Origin: Halobacterium sp. CBA1132
GTDB lineage: Archaea > Halobacteriota > Halobacteria > Halobacteriales > Halobacteriaceae
DNA: 64,000 bases
Assembly: GCF_001485535.1 (NCBI RefSeq)
Contig: NZ_BCMZ01000001.1
Span: 1,736,001 to 1,800,000, forward strand
Reading direction: 5' to 3'
In this document: in pieces, positions 41,404 through 50,132 of the stretch
Position numbering within the stretch: position 1 is the stretch's first letter
How the letters are laid out: every line of letters begins with the position of its first letter
Translations under genes and position numbers: made by a program
Notes under the pieces: model-generated
Database searches by the model: none
Seen by the model: the letters and a program-made list of their open reading frames with translations, nothing else
What the model was told of the DNA's origin: nothing

Positions 41404-42883
41404 CGTACTCCTCCGTGGACGTCAAGACGGTCGCCGGCGACGGCCGACTGGCGTTCTGCAGGGCGACGTAGAGCCACCGACTGCGCTCGTGGACGCCGGT
41501 CTCGATGGCGAGGTAGATTGCAGCGAACGCGGCGGCGACGGCGGCGTGGAGAACAGTCAGCTCCGTCGGCGCCGCCTCGACCGGGAGCAGTCCCGCGACG
41601 CCCTCGTACACCGCGGCGTAGACGAGGATGGCGGGGAAGAACACCAGCGGGACGGCGACGTAGCGAGCGGCTGCCGACAGCGACGTGTGGCCAATCGCGT
41701 CGCGGGCCGCGTGCATCGTGGTGAACACCACGAAGACGGTCAACAGGAGGCCGCTGTCGACGTGCATCCCCTTCCCGGTCAGCACGGCGAACAGCGCGCC
41801 GCCCGCGAGGCCGGTGAGCAGCGTCACGGCGGCGCCGGTGACGCTGGGGAGGCCGTCCGCGGTGTGCGGGGTTCCCTCGGTCGGGCTGGTGGGTTCGACC
41901 TGGCCGCCGGAGCCGAGGAACTGGTAGGCCTTGTAGAAACCGTGCAGGATGAGGTGGGTGACGGCGGCGGCGAAGAACCCGAGGCCCGCCTGCATTATCA
42001 TGAACCCCATCTGGCCGACCGTCGAACAGCCGAGCTTGCTCTTGACGTCGGTCTGGACCGACTTCAGGAGCTTCCCGCCGGCCGCGCTGACCGCGCCGAC
42101 GGCGACTATCGCGAGCATCAGCGTGGCGTCGACGGTGACCACGGGCGCGAAGCGCGCCAAGAGGATGCCGCCCGCGTTGACGAAGCCCGCGTGCATCAGC
42201 GCGGACGCCGGCGTCGGCGCGGTCATCGAGGAGAGCAGCCACGTCTGAAACGGCACGAGCGCGGACTGAATCATCGCCGCGAGCACGAGTGCGACGGCCG
42301 CGGCGAGCCACACCGGGCCGCCGAGCGCGTCGGCGTTCGCGGCGACGCCGGAAATGGTCGTCGCGCCGGTCGTCCACCACAGCGCCGTCAGCGCGACGCC
42401 CAACAGCGCGCTGCTGGCGAGGAAGTGCTTGCGGGCGACTGAGGCGGCGGCTCTCGCCTGCGGCCAGCCGTCGACGGTGCCGACGAGTTCCGCCATCACC
42501 AGTCCCATCGCCAGCCAGAGCACGCCGAAGAGGGCGACGTGGTCGGCGGCGACCAGCGCCATCACGACGAGCGTGAACGCGAATATATTCGCGAAGAACG
42601 CCGTCTCGTGTGCGCTCCCCGCGACGTAGCGCCGCGAGTAGCTGTGGACGACGCCGCTGAAGAAGGCGACCACCGCCCACATCAGCACGGTCAGTCCGTC
42701 GACGGAGACCACCCCGCTGAACTCCCACGCGCCCGCGGTTCGCGCTCGAACGACGAGCGCGCCGACGCTCGCGGCGAACAGCGCCCACACGAGCCACGTG
42801 AGTGCGGCGGGCGCGAACGGCGACTCCGCCGTCGCGTCCGGGAGTGGTCCGACCGTCGTCGTCGTTGTGTCCTGTCCCGACAT
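41393..42883 (-). CDS. dabB: Inorganic carbon transporter subunit DabB (NuoL/MrpA-like)
   Basis: A 496-residue polytopic membrane protein of the proton-conducting complex I-type antiporter family: FFSGVVHSYSRRY, VPFQTWLLSSMTAPTPASALMHAGFVNAGGILLARFAPV (the signature proton-translocation helices with HAG), KLGCSTVGQMGFMIMQAGLG and HLILHGFYKAYQFLGSG. Its shortness (no full Nuo/Mrp operon nearby) and coupling to DabA identify DabB. It supplies the cation current that drives DabA. The upstream 260 nt is unusually AT-rich. Confidence 0.93.
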   Translation of the reverse strand: MSGQDTTTTTVGPLPDATAESPFAPAALTWLVWALFAASVGALVVRARTAGAWEFSGVVSVDGLTVLMWAVVAFFSGVVHSYSRRYVAGSAHETAFFANIFAFTLVVMALVAADHVALFGVLWLAMGLVMAELVGTVDGWPQARAAASVARKHFLASSALLGVALTALWWTTGATTISGVAANADALGGPVWLAAAVALVLAAMIQSALVPFQTWLLSSMTAPTPASALMHAGFVNAGGILLARFAPVVTVDATLMLAIVAVGAVSAAGGKLLKSVQTDVKSKLGCSTVGQMGFMIMQAGLGFFAAAVTHLILHGFYKAYQFLGSGGQVEPTSPTEGTPHTADGLPSVTGAAVTLLTGLAGGALFAVLTGKGMHVDSGLLLTVFVVFTTMHAARDAIGHTSLSAAARYVAVPLVFFPAILVYAAVYEGVAGLLPVEAAPTELTVLHAAVAAAFAAIYLAIETGVHERSRWLYVALQNASRPSPATVLTSTEEYDDN

Positions 42884-43143
42884 GGTTCGGTCTGCAACCG
42901 ATTCGGCCCGAGCCTACTCGGAGACCGGTCCGGTCGCGTCTATGCAGACAAGAGAACAGTTCGTCTATTAAAGTTGGCTATTCTCACAAATTGTTCGTTA
43001 GAAGTAGATGATAGAACATTATGTTTATTCGCTCCGCGTCCGAGAGGACTGTCCAGTGGCCGCAGTCGTTCGTCAGGTCGAGAGCAGAGTTCACCGAGCG
43101 CGATTGAACGTCACGCGCCCTCGGACGCACGCGGCTGGAACAA
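42884..43143. promoter_or_regulatory. AT-rich promoter region upstream of dabB
   Basis: A 260-nt gap between dabB and the Lrp-type gene, both reading leftward. 42950-43030 is markedly AT-rich for this genome and holds TATTAAAG (near 42965-42972), and a spaced pair of GTTCGT repeats (near 42959 and 43004). It probably contains the dabBA promoter and regulator sites; the exact elements are not resolved. Confidence 0.45.
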
Positions 43144-43617
43144 TTAGCGTCCGTTCTCCGGGTCGAAGCCGCCGAACGGCGTCGTCTCGTGGCTCCGGAC
43201 GAGCACCTCGTCGGCGACGGTCAACCCCATGTCGAGGAGTTCCTGCGCGACCGACGTGATGTCGTCGTCCGACTCGCCGACGGCCGTGACGAGGAGGTTC
43301 TCGTCGCCGGTGACCAACTCCTGCACGGAGACCACGCCGTCGATCGCCAGAATCTCGGGAATCAGGTCGCCGCGCTCGGGAATCGACGCCGTGCAGTAGA
43401 GCAACATCCGGAGCGGGTACCCGGACTGCTGGTAGTCGACGCTCGCGCTGTACCCCTTGACGACGCCGCTGTCCTCCAGTCGCTGGATGCGCTTGCGGAC
43501 GGTGCTGTCCGACGTCCCCGTTCGCTCTGCGATGTCTCCCGACGACATGTTCCGGGCGTCCTCCTGGAGCGCGTACAGGATGGCTCGGTCCACGTCGTCG
43601 ATGTCGTCGTCGGCCAT
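43144..43617 (-). CDS. Lrp/AsnC-family transcriptional regulator
   Basis: A 157-residue regulator: an N-terminal HTH, DDVDRAILYALQEDARNMSSGDIAERTGTSDSTVRKRIQRLEDSGVVKGYSASVDY (residues 8-63), then an RAM/ACT-like ligand and oligomerisation domain (LLYCTASIPERGDLIPEILAIDGVVSVQELVTGDENLLVTAVG). It lies upstream of and co-oriented with dabBA, so it may control inorganic carbon uptake; ligand unknown. ATG at 43617 gives the family's usual N-terminus. Confidence 0.9.
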   Translation of the reverse strand: MADDDIDDVDRAILYALQEDARNMSSGDIAERTGTSDSTVRKRIQRLEDSGVVKGYSASVDYQQSGYPLRMLLYCTASIPERGDLIPEILAIDGVVSVQELVTGDENLLVTAVGESDDDITSVAQELLDMGLTVADEVLVRSHETTPFGGFDPENGR

Positions 43618-43757
43618 ACCGCATGTCCGCGACAGAGCCACTTGACCCTTGCACCACGGGCTGACCCTCGAACTTTGTATCGTCGTATTTGGTTTACCTG
43701 TGGTGCGTGGTCCGGAAAACCAGTACGTTGAATGGTGTGGCCCGCAGAACAGCGCGT

Positions 43758-43928
43758 ATGGCTCGCGAACTCGAACACGACTGTCCGGAGTGCGGCGACG
43801 AGCAGACGTTCTACCGCGCTGCGGCCACCGAACTCCACCTCGGACAGAAGACGAAGTGGTACTGCCCCGACTGTAACTACGGGTTCGTCCGCATCGACGG
43901 CGACATCGACTCCTCGGCCTCCGCGTAA
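43758..43928 (+). CDS. Small zinc-ribbon protein
   Basis: A 56-residue protein with CPECG (residues 9-13) and CPDCNYGF (36-43), a classic two-knuckle zinc ribbon as in many haloarchaeal small proteins and RNA polymerase or ribosomal ribbons. No other domain. Divergent from the Lrp-type gene. Function unknown; nucleic-acid or protein binding is the usual guess for this fold. Confidence 0.8.
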   Translation: MARELEHDCPECGDEQTFYRAAATELHLGQKTKWYCPDCNYGFVRIDGDIDSSASA

Positions 43929-44504
43929 TCGACCGTTTCGCACTCACTCCTCGACTCTGCTTCCCGATCCGCGAACCCCGCACCACGCGGAGAATGTGAC
44001 ACCATCTACGCGCGCCGGCGATTACACAGTTTCTGCGGGGACGTGCAGTCGATGAGTGAATCAGCCACCCGACTATCATTCAGAAGCCCGTACCTCGAAG
44101 CAGACAGCGTAGCGAGGCGCTGACGGCTCGCTCGCGACTGCTTCGCCCGTGTGCTCCGATTGCCGTTCGACGCAATCGTGTAGCCGCTGGACCGGGCGCG
44201 TCGCTGCGCGCCCGCCCACCAAGTAGATTCGAGTGAAGAGAATCTGTCGCCGGTCGTAACTCCGACACGGCCACCCCCGAGCGCCCTCGAACACCTGCGC
44301 GTGGCTTCGGTTCGACTGACTGAGGCAGTCGTGACGGGACCCAATTCATTGGTTGCTGTAGCCATCTTACCGCAGTAATCTATCGTTGATAACCAAACTG
44401 GGGTGGTCGAAGGGCGTTTCTTTGGTTCTCTAGTCGGGCTTATCTCCCTAATCCGCCTACAGACACCAAAACGATTAACCGGCGACCGCGAGACGGTCCA
44501 CACC
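43929..44504. other. Gene-free stretch with eroded reading frames
   Basis: Nearly 580 nt without a convincing gene. A minus-strand open frame spans most of it, but its translation is Arg/Ser-rich and lacks the acidic bias of real neighbours. Local structure includes GAAGCAG...CTGCTTC arms near 44093-44148 and AGATTC...GAATCT around 44225-44243. It could be the remains of a lost gene or mobile element; I cannot name one. A TTAACC box near 44474 is the likely promoter of the next gene. Confidence 0.4.
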
Positions 44505-44879
44505 ATGACCGAGGACGTGAAGCTCAACGTCGCCGTCCCGCGACACCAGCGCGAGGTCTACGACGAGGAAGCCGAGCAGATGGGGTTCGCCAGCCGCGCC
44601 GCGTACGTCCGGTCGATGGTCAACGCTGGACGGCGTGATTTCGGCCTCGACCCCCAGGGTTCAGACGCCGAAGACACCACTCTAGCGGACTTCGTCGAGC
44701 GGCGAATCGTCGACGTCATCGACGACGCCGACGGCGCCAGTCGCGACGCCGTCGTCGAGGAGATCTCCGGCGACATCGAGCAGACGGTCACGGACTGTCT
44801 GGCTCGCCTCGACGACGACGGCCGAATCGACTACGACATCCAGCAGGACGGCCTCGTCGTTCGCTCGGAGGACGACTGA
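44505..44879 (+). CDS. DUF5805-like DNA-binding protein paired with a recombinase
   Basis: A 124-residue acidic protein. An N-terminal part LNVAVPRHQREVYDEEAEQMGFASRAAYVRSMVNAGRRDFGL resembles a ribbon-helix-helix (beta strand, helix, turn, helix); a C-terminal half, RRIVDVIDDADGASRDAVVEEISGDIEQTVTDCLARLDDDGRIDYD, resembles a small winged helix. The gene ends 2 nt before the recombinase start, so they are co-transcribed, which suggests an accessory or regulatory role in recombination. ATG at 44505 follows a promoter-like box by about 30 nt. Confidence 0.78.
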   Translation: MTEDVKLNVAVPRHQREVYDEEAEQMGFASRAAYVRSMVNAGRRDFGLDPQGSDAEDTTLADFVERRIVDVIDDADGASRDAVVEEISGDIEQTVTDCLARLDDDGRIDYDIQQDGLVVRSEDD

Positions 44880-44881
44880 CC

Positions 44882-45937
44882 GTGTCACTAGACACAACGA
44901 ACGACTCCGTTGACGGCCCCGTTCGGACGTTCCTCGACGAGATGGAGTTGTACGGCCGCTCGTCCAGTACCATCGCGGACTACCGGACGACGCTCCGCCA
45001 GTTCCGTGCATTCCTCGCCAGCCGCGAGACGCCGATCGACGACGCGACCCGGAGTGACTGCCTGAAGTGGATTCAGTCGCTGCGCGAGGCCGACTACGCG
45101 CCAGGGTCGATTCGCACGAAGGCCGTCCACGTCAACCGCTTCTACGGGTACATGGTCCAGACCGGGGAGTTCGACGAGAACCCGATGGTCGTCGTGATGG
45201 AGGAGATGAGCGAGCGCGGGGACTCCTCGCCAACGCGGCGGCGCATCGCGGTCAAGGAGATGCAGGAGTTCGTCGGCGCGATTCGGAACCCGCTGTACCG
45301 CGCTATCGTGGTGGTGCTGGCGAAGACCGGTATCCGCGTCGGCGAACTGTGCAATCTGGACTTGCGTGACGTCAATCTCTCTCACTCCGCGATAGCCCAG
45401 CACTACGGCGTCCAGCCGCGAGCGGCCGTCAGCGACCGCGAGAACACACTGTTCGTCACCAGCGACATCGACGTCGGAGACACCGTCAACGGCGGGAAGC
45501 GGACCGAGGGGAACAAGCGCCACCGCGACACGCGCATCCCCGTCGACGAGGAAGTCGAGCGCGAGCTGGTGGAGTGGCTGGCAATCCGACCGGACGTGGA
45601 GTCGCCGGCTGAGCCGCTGTTCGTGAACGTCTCCGAGAGCTACGGCGAGCGGCTGACCAGCGAGATGGTGCGGGCGTACGTCACAGACTTGGCGCGCGAG
45701 CAGGGGTGGTACGCGACCGGCGCGGGCGTCGAGGAGAACGTCACCCCGCACTACTTCCGGCACTTCTTCACGACGGAGCTGCGCCAGCGGACCGACGACG
45801 GCTACCTCGTGAAGTACCTGCGCGGGGACGTCGGCGACGTGATGGACCGCTACACCCACAACTGGCAGGAACTGGTAGCCGAGCCGTACAGTCGGTCCAT
45901 CTACCAACTGAGTGCGCGTTCGAGCGGTAGCGTGTAA
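44882..45937 (+). CDS. Tyrosine site-specific recombinase (XerC/D-like)
   Basis: A 351-residue recombinase. A SAM-like core-binding domain (residues 10-115, FLDEMELYGRSSSTIADYRTTLRQFRAFL) is followed by a catalytic domain with Arg in TGIRVGELCNLDLRDV (about 151), H-x-x-R in TPHYFRHFFTTEL (about 288-292), and the nucleophile Tyr in MDRYTHNW (about 323). All expected catalytic residues are present, so it should be active. It may be a chromosomal Xer enzyme or an element integrase; no flanking att duplication is visible around it. Confidence 0.92.
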   Translation: MSLDTTNDSVDGPVRTFLDEMELYGRSSSTIADYRTTLRQFRAFLASRETPIDDATRSDCLKWIQSLREADYAPGSIRTKAVHVNRFYGYMVQTGEFDENPMVVVMEEMSERGDSSPTRRRIAVKEMQEFVGAIRNPLYRAIVVVLAKTGIRVGELCNLDLRDVNLSHSAIAQHYGVQPRAAVSDRENTLFVTSDIDVGDTVNGGKRTEGNKRHRDTRIPVDEEVERELVEWLAIRPDVESPAEPLFVNVSESYGERLTSEMVRAYVTDLAREQGWYATGAGVEENVTPHYFRHFFTTELRQRTDDGYLVKYLRGDVGDVMDRYTHNWQELVAEPYSRSIYQLSARSSGSV

Positions 45938-46043
45938 ATCATATACCGCTATATCAAATTCCGTCGGGTCACCGGCTGTTTCTGGGAGGAGCCAAACGCC
46001 TAACTACCCGCCCGGCGTCGGCGGACGTGTATGGCAGAGACCA

Positions 46044-46310
46044 GTGGTCGTTTTTGCCGACGGTAACGACGCATCGCCGACTCCCGACAGCGACGCCCTG
46101 ACGGACCTGCCGCCGAGCGCGAAACTCGTCTACAAGGTTCTCGAGTACGACTCGCCGCTCACGCAGGCCGAACTCCGCGACCGGACGCGGCTCTCGAAGC
46201 GCACCACCCGCCACGGGCTCGCGTTGCTGAAAGACGCGGCGCTAATCGAGGAGCGCGTCTACATTCCGGACGCCAGAAAACGCATCTACGAGCCGCGGGT
46301 GGTCGACTAG
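46044..46310 (+). CDS. Winged-helix regulator (MarR-like, single domain)
   Basis: An 88-residue protein: an acidic leader, then [65 protein letters not shown], a compact winged helix with the recognition helix at [12 protein letters not shown] and a wing [11 protein letters not shown]. This is a common haloarchaeal single-domain regulator. The start is uncertain: GTG at 46044 is in frame, while a nearby ATG at 46031 is out of frame and hits a stop after 11 codons. Convergent with nikR; the ends overlap by 4 nt. Confidence 0.78.
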   Translation: MVVFADGNDASPTPDSDALTDLPPSAKLVYKVLEYDSPLTQAELRDRTRLSKRTTRHGLALLKDAALIEERVYIPDARKRIYEPRVVD

Positions 46311-46732
46311 CGCTCGGCCAGCGGCGTGAAGCCGTCGACGGGTATCACCGAGTAGTCGACCGTAATCGTGTCCTTCGTGGCGCGCACGCGACCCACGAAC
46401 TCCGAAATCTCGTCGAGCTTGCCTTCGAGGATGAACAGCTCCATGCAGTAGTGGTCGCCGACGTGGTTGTGAACGTTGCTCGTGACGAGGCCCTCGTACT
46501 CGTGGCGGAGGTTCATCATGCGCTCCTCGACGGTGGAGTTCTCGTAACTGAACAGGACGGTGACCACGCCGATGAGCGGGCGGTCCTCCAGTTGTTTGTC
46601 CTCGAACTCGCCGAGGAGGTTGCGCGCGGCCTCTCGGACGACCTCGCTGCGGCCGGTGTAGCCGTGGTCCTCGGAGAACTCGTCGAGTCGTTCGAGGAGT
46701 TCGTCGGGCATCGAGACGCTGACGACGGTCAT
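46307..46732 (-). CDS. nikR: Nickel-responsive regulator NikR
   Basis: A 141-residue CopG-type regulator. The N-terminal ribbon-helix-helix [38 protein letters not shown] is followed by the ACT-like metal domain with the nickel ligands in [18 protein letters not shown] (His-x-His and Cys). It should repress nickel or cobalt uptake genes when metal-loaded. Whether it controls the NicO-type transporter at 20 kb is open. TTATTACTC about 29 nt upstream on the minus strand is a good TATA element, and a spaced inverted repeat overlaps it. Confidence 0.93.
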   Translation of the reverse strand: MTVVSVSMPDELLERLDEFSEDHGYTGRSEVVREAARNLLGEFEDKQLEDRPLIGVVTVLFSYENSTVEERMMNLRHEYEGLVTSNVHNHVGDHYCMELFILEGKLDEISEFVGRVRATKDTITVDYSVIPVDGFTPLAER

Positions 46733-46761
46733 GTATTAATCGACGGCGCTTTGAGTAATAA
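46733..46761. promoter_or_regulatory. nikR promoter with NikR-like spaced inverted repeat
   Basis: GTATTA and TAATAA are separated by 17 nt, starting immediately upstream of the nikR ATG and ending in its TATA box (TTATTACTC on the minus strand). The well-known enterobacterial NikR site is GTATGA-N16-TCATAC, so autoregulation is plausible but the match is partial. Confidence 0.45.
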
Positions 46762-46796
46762 GGATTGGCTAAAAGTCCGCGCTCAGCGCCGCTGCG

Positions 46797-48218
46797 TTAG
46801 TCGAGGTCGTGCCACGACAGCCGCGGGTTCCGCGCGGCTGCCGTCTGGTCGATTCGCCGGGCAGTCGTTCGATTCGGCGCGGATTCGAGGGTCTCGTCGT
46901 CCTCGCCGGCGACGGCGTTGAACGCGTCCGCGAGGTCGTCGAGGTTGCTCTTCGTCTCGACCTCCGTCGGTTCGGTCATCAGCGCCTCGTCGACGAGGTC
47001 CGGCCACTTCGTCGTCGGCGGGTGGACGCCGTAGTCGAGCATGCGCTTGGCGACGTCGGCAGCGTCCTGGTCGCCCGCGCTGGCGACGAACTCGTGGTGG
47101 AACGGTCCCAGTGGCACGTCGTAGTCGACCTGTTCGGCGAGGTAGTTCGCGTTCAGGACGGCCTTCGCGGAGGCGTCGCCGAGGCCGTCGTCGCCGAGGC
47201 GGTCGATGTACGCGAACGCCTTTATCAGGACGAGCCAGTTCCCCGAGAAGCCGTGGACCTTCCCGACGGAGTGCTCGGGGGTGTAGCGCTCGTAGCTACC
47301 GCCGTCCGTCTGTCGAATGTGGGGTTCGGGGAGGAACGCCGCAAGGTCGTCGGTGACGCCGACCGGACCCGCGCCGGGGCCGCCGCCGCCGTGGGGCGTC
47401 GCGAACGTCTTGTGGACGTTGAAGTGCATGACATCGAAGCCCATGTCGCCGGGGCGCGCGCGGCCGAGCAGGGCGTTGAGGTTCGCACCGTCGTAGTAGA
47501 GCAGGCCGCCCGCGTCGTGGACCATGTCCGCGATTCGCTCGATGTCGCGCTCGAAGAGGCCGAGCGTGTTCGGGTTCGTGAGCATCAGCGCGGCGGTGTT
47601 CTCACCGAGCGCGGCGTCGAGGGCGTCGATGTCGACGCGGCCGTCGTCGCCGGACGGAATCTCGACGACGTCGTACCCGCCCAAGGCCGCCGACGCGAAG
47701 TTCGTGCCGTGCGCGGCGTCCGGGATGACGACTTCGTCGCGGTGACCCTCGCCGTTGGCCTCGTGGTAGGCGTCCGCGAGCAGGATGCCCGCGAACTCCC
47801 CGGCTGCGCCAGCGGGTGGCTGGAGCGTGACGGCGTCCATTCCGCCAATGCGTCCGAGGTAGTCTTGCAGGTCGTACTGGAGTTTCAGCGTTCCCTGCAC
47901 GCTCTCGGCAGAGCGGTCAGGGTGGACGCTCGCGGCGTCGAGCGCGGCGATGTCCTCCGTGAAGCGGGGGTTGTACTTCATCGTGCACGAGCCCAGCGGG
48001 TACGGCCCGGAGTCGACGCCGTAGTTCTGCTGGCTGAGCCGGACGTAGTGGCGCGCGAGTTCGGGTTCCGCGAGGCTCGGCAGTTCGAGTTTGTCCCGCG
48101 TCAGCTCGTCGGGCAGCGACGACTCGACTTCCGTGGTCGTCTCGTCTTTCTCCGAGAGCAGCGGCTCGTACTGGTCGCCGTCGGCCTGCTCGTAGGCGGC
48201 TTGGTCGTAGTGCTCCAT
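46797..48218 (-). CDS. gcvPB: Glycine dehydrogenase (decarboxylating) subunit 2
   Basis: A 473-residue PLP subunit, the C-terminal half of the split P-protein: LYPLGSCTMKYNPR-type block (YPLGSCTMKYNPRFTEDIAAL), TLQPPAGAAGEFAGILLADAY, PDAAHGTNFASAAL, the PLP-lysine segment FNVHKTFATPHGGGGPGAGPVGV, and HEFVASAGDQDAADVAKRMLDYGVHPPTTKWP. It decarboxylates glycine and loads the aminomethyl group on GcvH. Start ATG overlaps the gcvPA stop by 1 nt. Confidence 0.96.
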   Translation of the reverse strand: MEHYDQAAYEQADGDQYEPLLSEKDETTTEVESSLPDELTRDKLELPSLAEPELARHYVRLSQQNYGVDSGPYPLGSCTMKYNPRFTEDIAALDAASVHPDRSAESVQGTLKLQYDLQDYLGRIGGMDAVTLQPPAGAAGEFAGILLADAYHEANGEGHRDEVVIPDAAHGTNFASAALGGYDVVEIPSGDDGRVDIDALDAALGENTAALMLTNPNTLGLFERDIERIADMVHDAGGLLYYDGANLNALLGRARPGDMGFDVMHFNVHKTFATPHGGGGPGAGPVGVTDDLAAFLPEPHIRQTDGGSYERYTPEHSVGKVHGFSGNWLVLIKAFAYIDRLGDDGLGDASAKAVLNANYLAEQVDYDVPLGPFHHEFVASAGDQDAADVAKRMLDYGVHPPTTKWPDLVDEALMTEPTEVETKSNLDDLADAFNAVAGEDDETLESAPNRTTARRIDQTAAARNPRLSWHDLD

Positions 48219-49600
48219 CAGTGGGTCACCTCCTCGAACGCGGCGACGAGGCGGTCGGCGGCGTGCTCGTTGGCGTCCGTGACGCAGACCTGCAGCCGGT
48301 GGTCGCCGACCGCGTGGACGGCGAACCCGTCGGCTTCGAGGTCGCTGGCGATGGCAGGCGCGGGCTGGTCGGTGTGCGCGAGGAACTCCCGGAAGTGGTG
48401 GCGGTCGTGGACGGGCGCGCGGACGCCCGTGATGGCGTCGAGGTCGGCCGCGAGGTCGCGCGGGAGTTCGACCATGCGCTCGGCGAGGTTCACCAGCCCC
48501 TCGGAGCCCAGCGACGCGGCGTGGATGGCGGCACGGAGCGCGACCCACGCCTGGTTCGTGCAGATGTTCGACGTCGCGCGCTCCTTGCGGATGTGCTGTT
48601 CGCGCGTCTGGAGCGTGAGCGTGTACGTGCGGTTTCCGCCCGTTTCGGCGGCTTCGCCGCCTCCACCTCGCGCCCCCTCCGGCGGCGCGCTGTCCTCGCT
48701 CGCGCCGACGAGCCGGCCCGGGACTTGTCGGAGGAAGTCCTCCCGGCACGCGAACACGCCCAGTCCCATCCCGTAGCTCGTGGGGAGGCCGAGGACGCTG
48801 GCGTCGCCGACGACCACGTCCGCGCCGACGTCGACGGGGCGCTGGAGGAGGGAGAGCGCGACCGGGTCGGAGCCGAGGCAGAACAGCGCGTCGTGTTTGT
48901 CCGCGAGGTCACCGACGGCGTCGAGGTGCTCCTCGACTGCGCCGGTCGTCGTGGGGTTCTCGGCGTACACCATCACGACGTCGTCGTCGATGGCGTCGGC
49001 GAACGCGTCGGTGTCGACGTTGCCGGCGTCGGTGCCGTAGCGTTCGACGACGACTTCCGCGCCCTTCGTGTAGTTCTGGAGGACGCTGACGTGGCCGTCG
49101 CGGACGTACTCGGGGACGAGCACGCGGTCGCCGTCAGCGGCGCGCACGCGCTTGGCGAGCAGCGCGGCCTCCGCGAGCGCGGTCGCCTCGTCGTACATCG
49201 AGCAGTTCGCGACGCCAAGTCCCGTGAGTTCCACGAGCATCGACTGGTACTCGAACAGCGCCTGCAGGAACCCCTGCGTGACCTCGGGCTGGTACTGCGT
49301 GTACGACGTCAGGAACTCCGAGCGCTGGGCGAGGTGGTCGACCAGCGACGGCACGTAGTGCTCGTAGTGGCCGCGCCCGAGGAACTCGGTCAGGTCGTCG
49401 TTGCGCCGCAGGCGCTTTCTCGTCTCCGTGACGGCTTCCTGCTCGGACTTGGCATCGATACCGAAGTCGTCGTCGAAGCGCACCGAGTCGGGGATGTCGA
49501 ACAGCGCTTCGACGTCGGCCACGCCGACGGCGTCCAGCATCGCTTCGGTCTCGGCGTCGGTGTGTGGCGCGTACGGGCTCCCGCTCTCGCGCCCGCTCAT
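48218..49600 (-). CDS. gcvPA: Glycine dehydrogenase (decarboxylating) subunit 1
   Basis: A 460-residue N-terminal half of the split P-protein: [94 protein letters not shown], and RRPVD-type C-terminal blocks. A Gly/Glu/Ala-rich insert ([19 protein letters not shown], about residues 304-322) is encoded by two palindromes and interrupts the normal G(R)LVG[30 protein letters not shown] region; the latter is intact. Forms a heterotetramer with gcvPB. Confidence 0.95.
   Translation of the reverse strand: MSGRESGSPYAPHTDAETEAMLDAVGVADVEALFDIPDSVRFDDDFGIDAKSEQEAVTETRKRLRRNDDLTEFLGRGHYEHYVPSLVDHLAQRSEFLTSYTQYQPEVTQGFLQALFEYQSMLVELTGLGVANCSMYDEATALAEAALLAKRVRAADGDRVLVPEYVRDGHVSVLQNYTKGAEVVVERYGTDAGNVDTDAFADAIDDDVVMVYAENPTTTGAVEEHLDAVGDLADKHDALFCLGSDPVALSLLQRPVDVGADVVVGDASVLGLPTSYGMGLGVFACREDFLRQVPGRLVGASEDSAPPEGARGGGGEAAETGGNRTYTLTLQTREQHIRKERATSNICTNQAWVALRAAIHAASLGSEGLVNLAERMVELPRDLAADLDAITGVRAPVHDRHHFREFLAHTDQPAPAIASDLEADGFAVHAVGDHRLQVCVTDANEHAADRLVAAFEEVTH
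48647..48689. repeat. Two palindromes inserted in frame in gcvPA
   Basis: GGCGGC-TTC-GCCGCC (48647-48661) and CGCGCC-N9-GGCGCG (48669-48689) sit side by side inside the coding sequence, where family members have no such loop. The arrangement (two hairpins in tandem, in frame) mirrors the element in cobN, though the sequences differ. Confidence 0.6.
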
Positions 49601-49789
49601 GGTCGTCCTCCCGGCGACGGACCGCCATCGAATCCAGACATACGCGGGACTTGCGGAGCGGACAACCAAGATACCCCCGGTTCCGGAACACCACCGACCG
49701 GAGAAGTGTGCGCGAACGTGCTACGATAGTCAGTGTCGAACGTCGAAATGGTCACGAACGAGGTGGTATAGTGGCAAGCGTTGCGAGTG

Positions 49790-50068
49790 TCAGTCCTCGC
49801 GGAGCGCCTCCGCGACGGCTTCGAGGTCGGCCTTCCGGAACGACCCGCCGGCTTGCTCGGAGTCCGCTTCGTCGGCCAGCCCGACGCGCGCCCGAATCTC
49901 CGCGCGCATCACGGACTTCGACGGGAGACTCCCCTTCTGGACGTCGTACCCCAGCGCCCCACAGATGGCCGCCAGCGCCTCCTTCGTGAAGCCAGTAGAC
50001 TCGACGCGCGTGTACCGCCCGACGGACTCTCGAATCTCGTTCCGCAGGTCGTCGACAGTCGGTGCCAT
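49790..50068 (-). CDS. Small protein with internally duplicated helical domain, inside gcv cluster
   Basis: A 92-residue protein made of two similar halves: LRNEIRESVGRYTRVESTGFTKEALAAICGALGYDV and MRAEIRARVGLADEADSEQAGGSFRKADLEAVAEAL (shared pattern xRxEIRxxVG...F-x-K-x-x-L-x-A-(I/V)-x-x-AL). The half-repeats look like SAP- or LEM-like helix-turn-helix units. No known function. It lies between gcvPA and gcvH on the same strand, about 190 nt from gcvPA. ATG at 50068 was chosen over an upstream TTG/ATG in a Cys-rich leader. Confidence 0.65.
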   Translation of the reverse strand: MAPTVDDLRNEIRESVGRYTRVESTGFTKEALAAICGALGYDVQKGSLPSKSVMRAEIRARVGLADEADSEQAGGSFRKADLEAVAEALRED

Positions 50069-50132
50069 TCGAGAACGGTCACACCGGCACGACAAGAACG
50101 TTCGGCAGGAAAAGCCAGCATCCGCGAGCGGC

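Noticed and set aside
39109-41724. 871-codon open frame antisense to dabA/dabB
   Set aside because: Spans the overlap of two certain genes and has no recognisable domain.
44006-44527. Minus-strand open frame in the gap before the recombinase
   Set aside because: Arg/Ser-rich translation unlike haloarchaeal proteins and overlapping a promoter; I considered a transposase remnant but found no motif to support it.
44882-45937. Integrated provirus or genomic island bounded by the recombinase
   Set aside because: No duplicated att sequence, no viral genes, and normal housekeeping genes on both sides; the tRNA-Val scars are 38 kb away and cannot be linked to it from sequence alone.
46809-48776. 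655-codon open frame antisense to gcvPB/gcvPA
   Set aside because: Shadow of the split P-protein genes.
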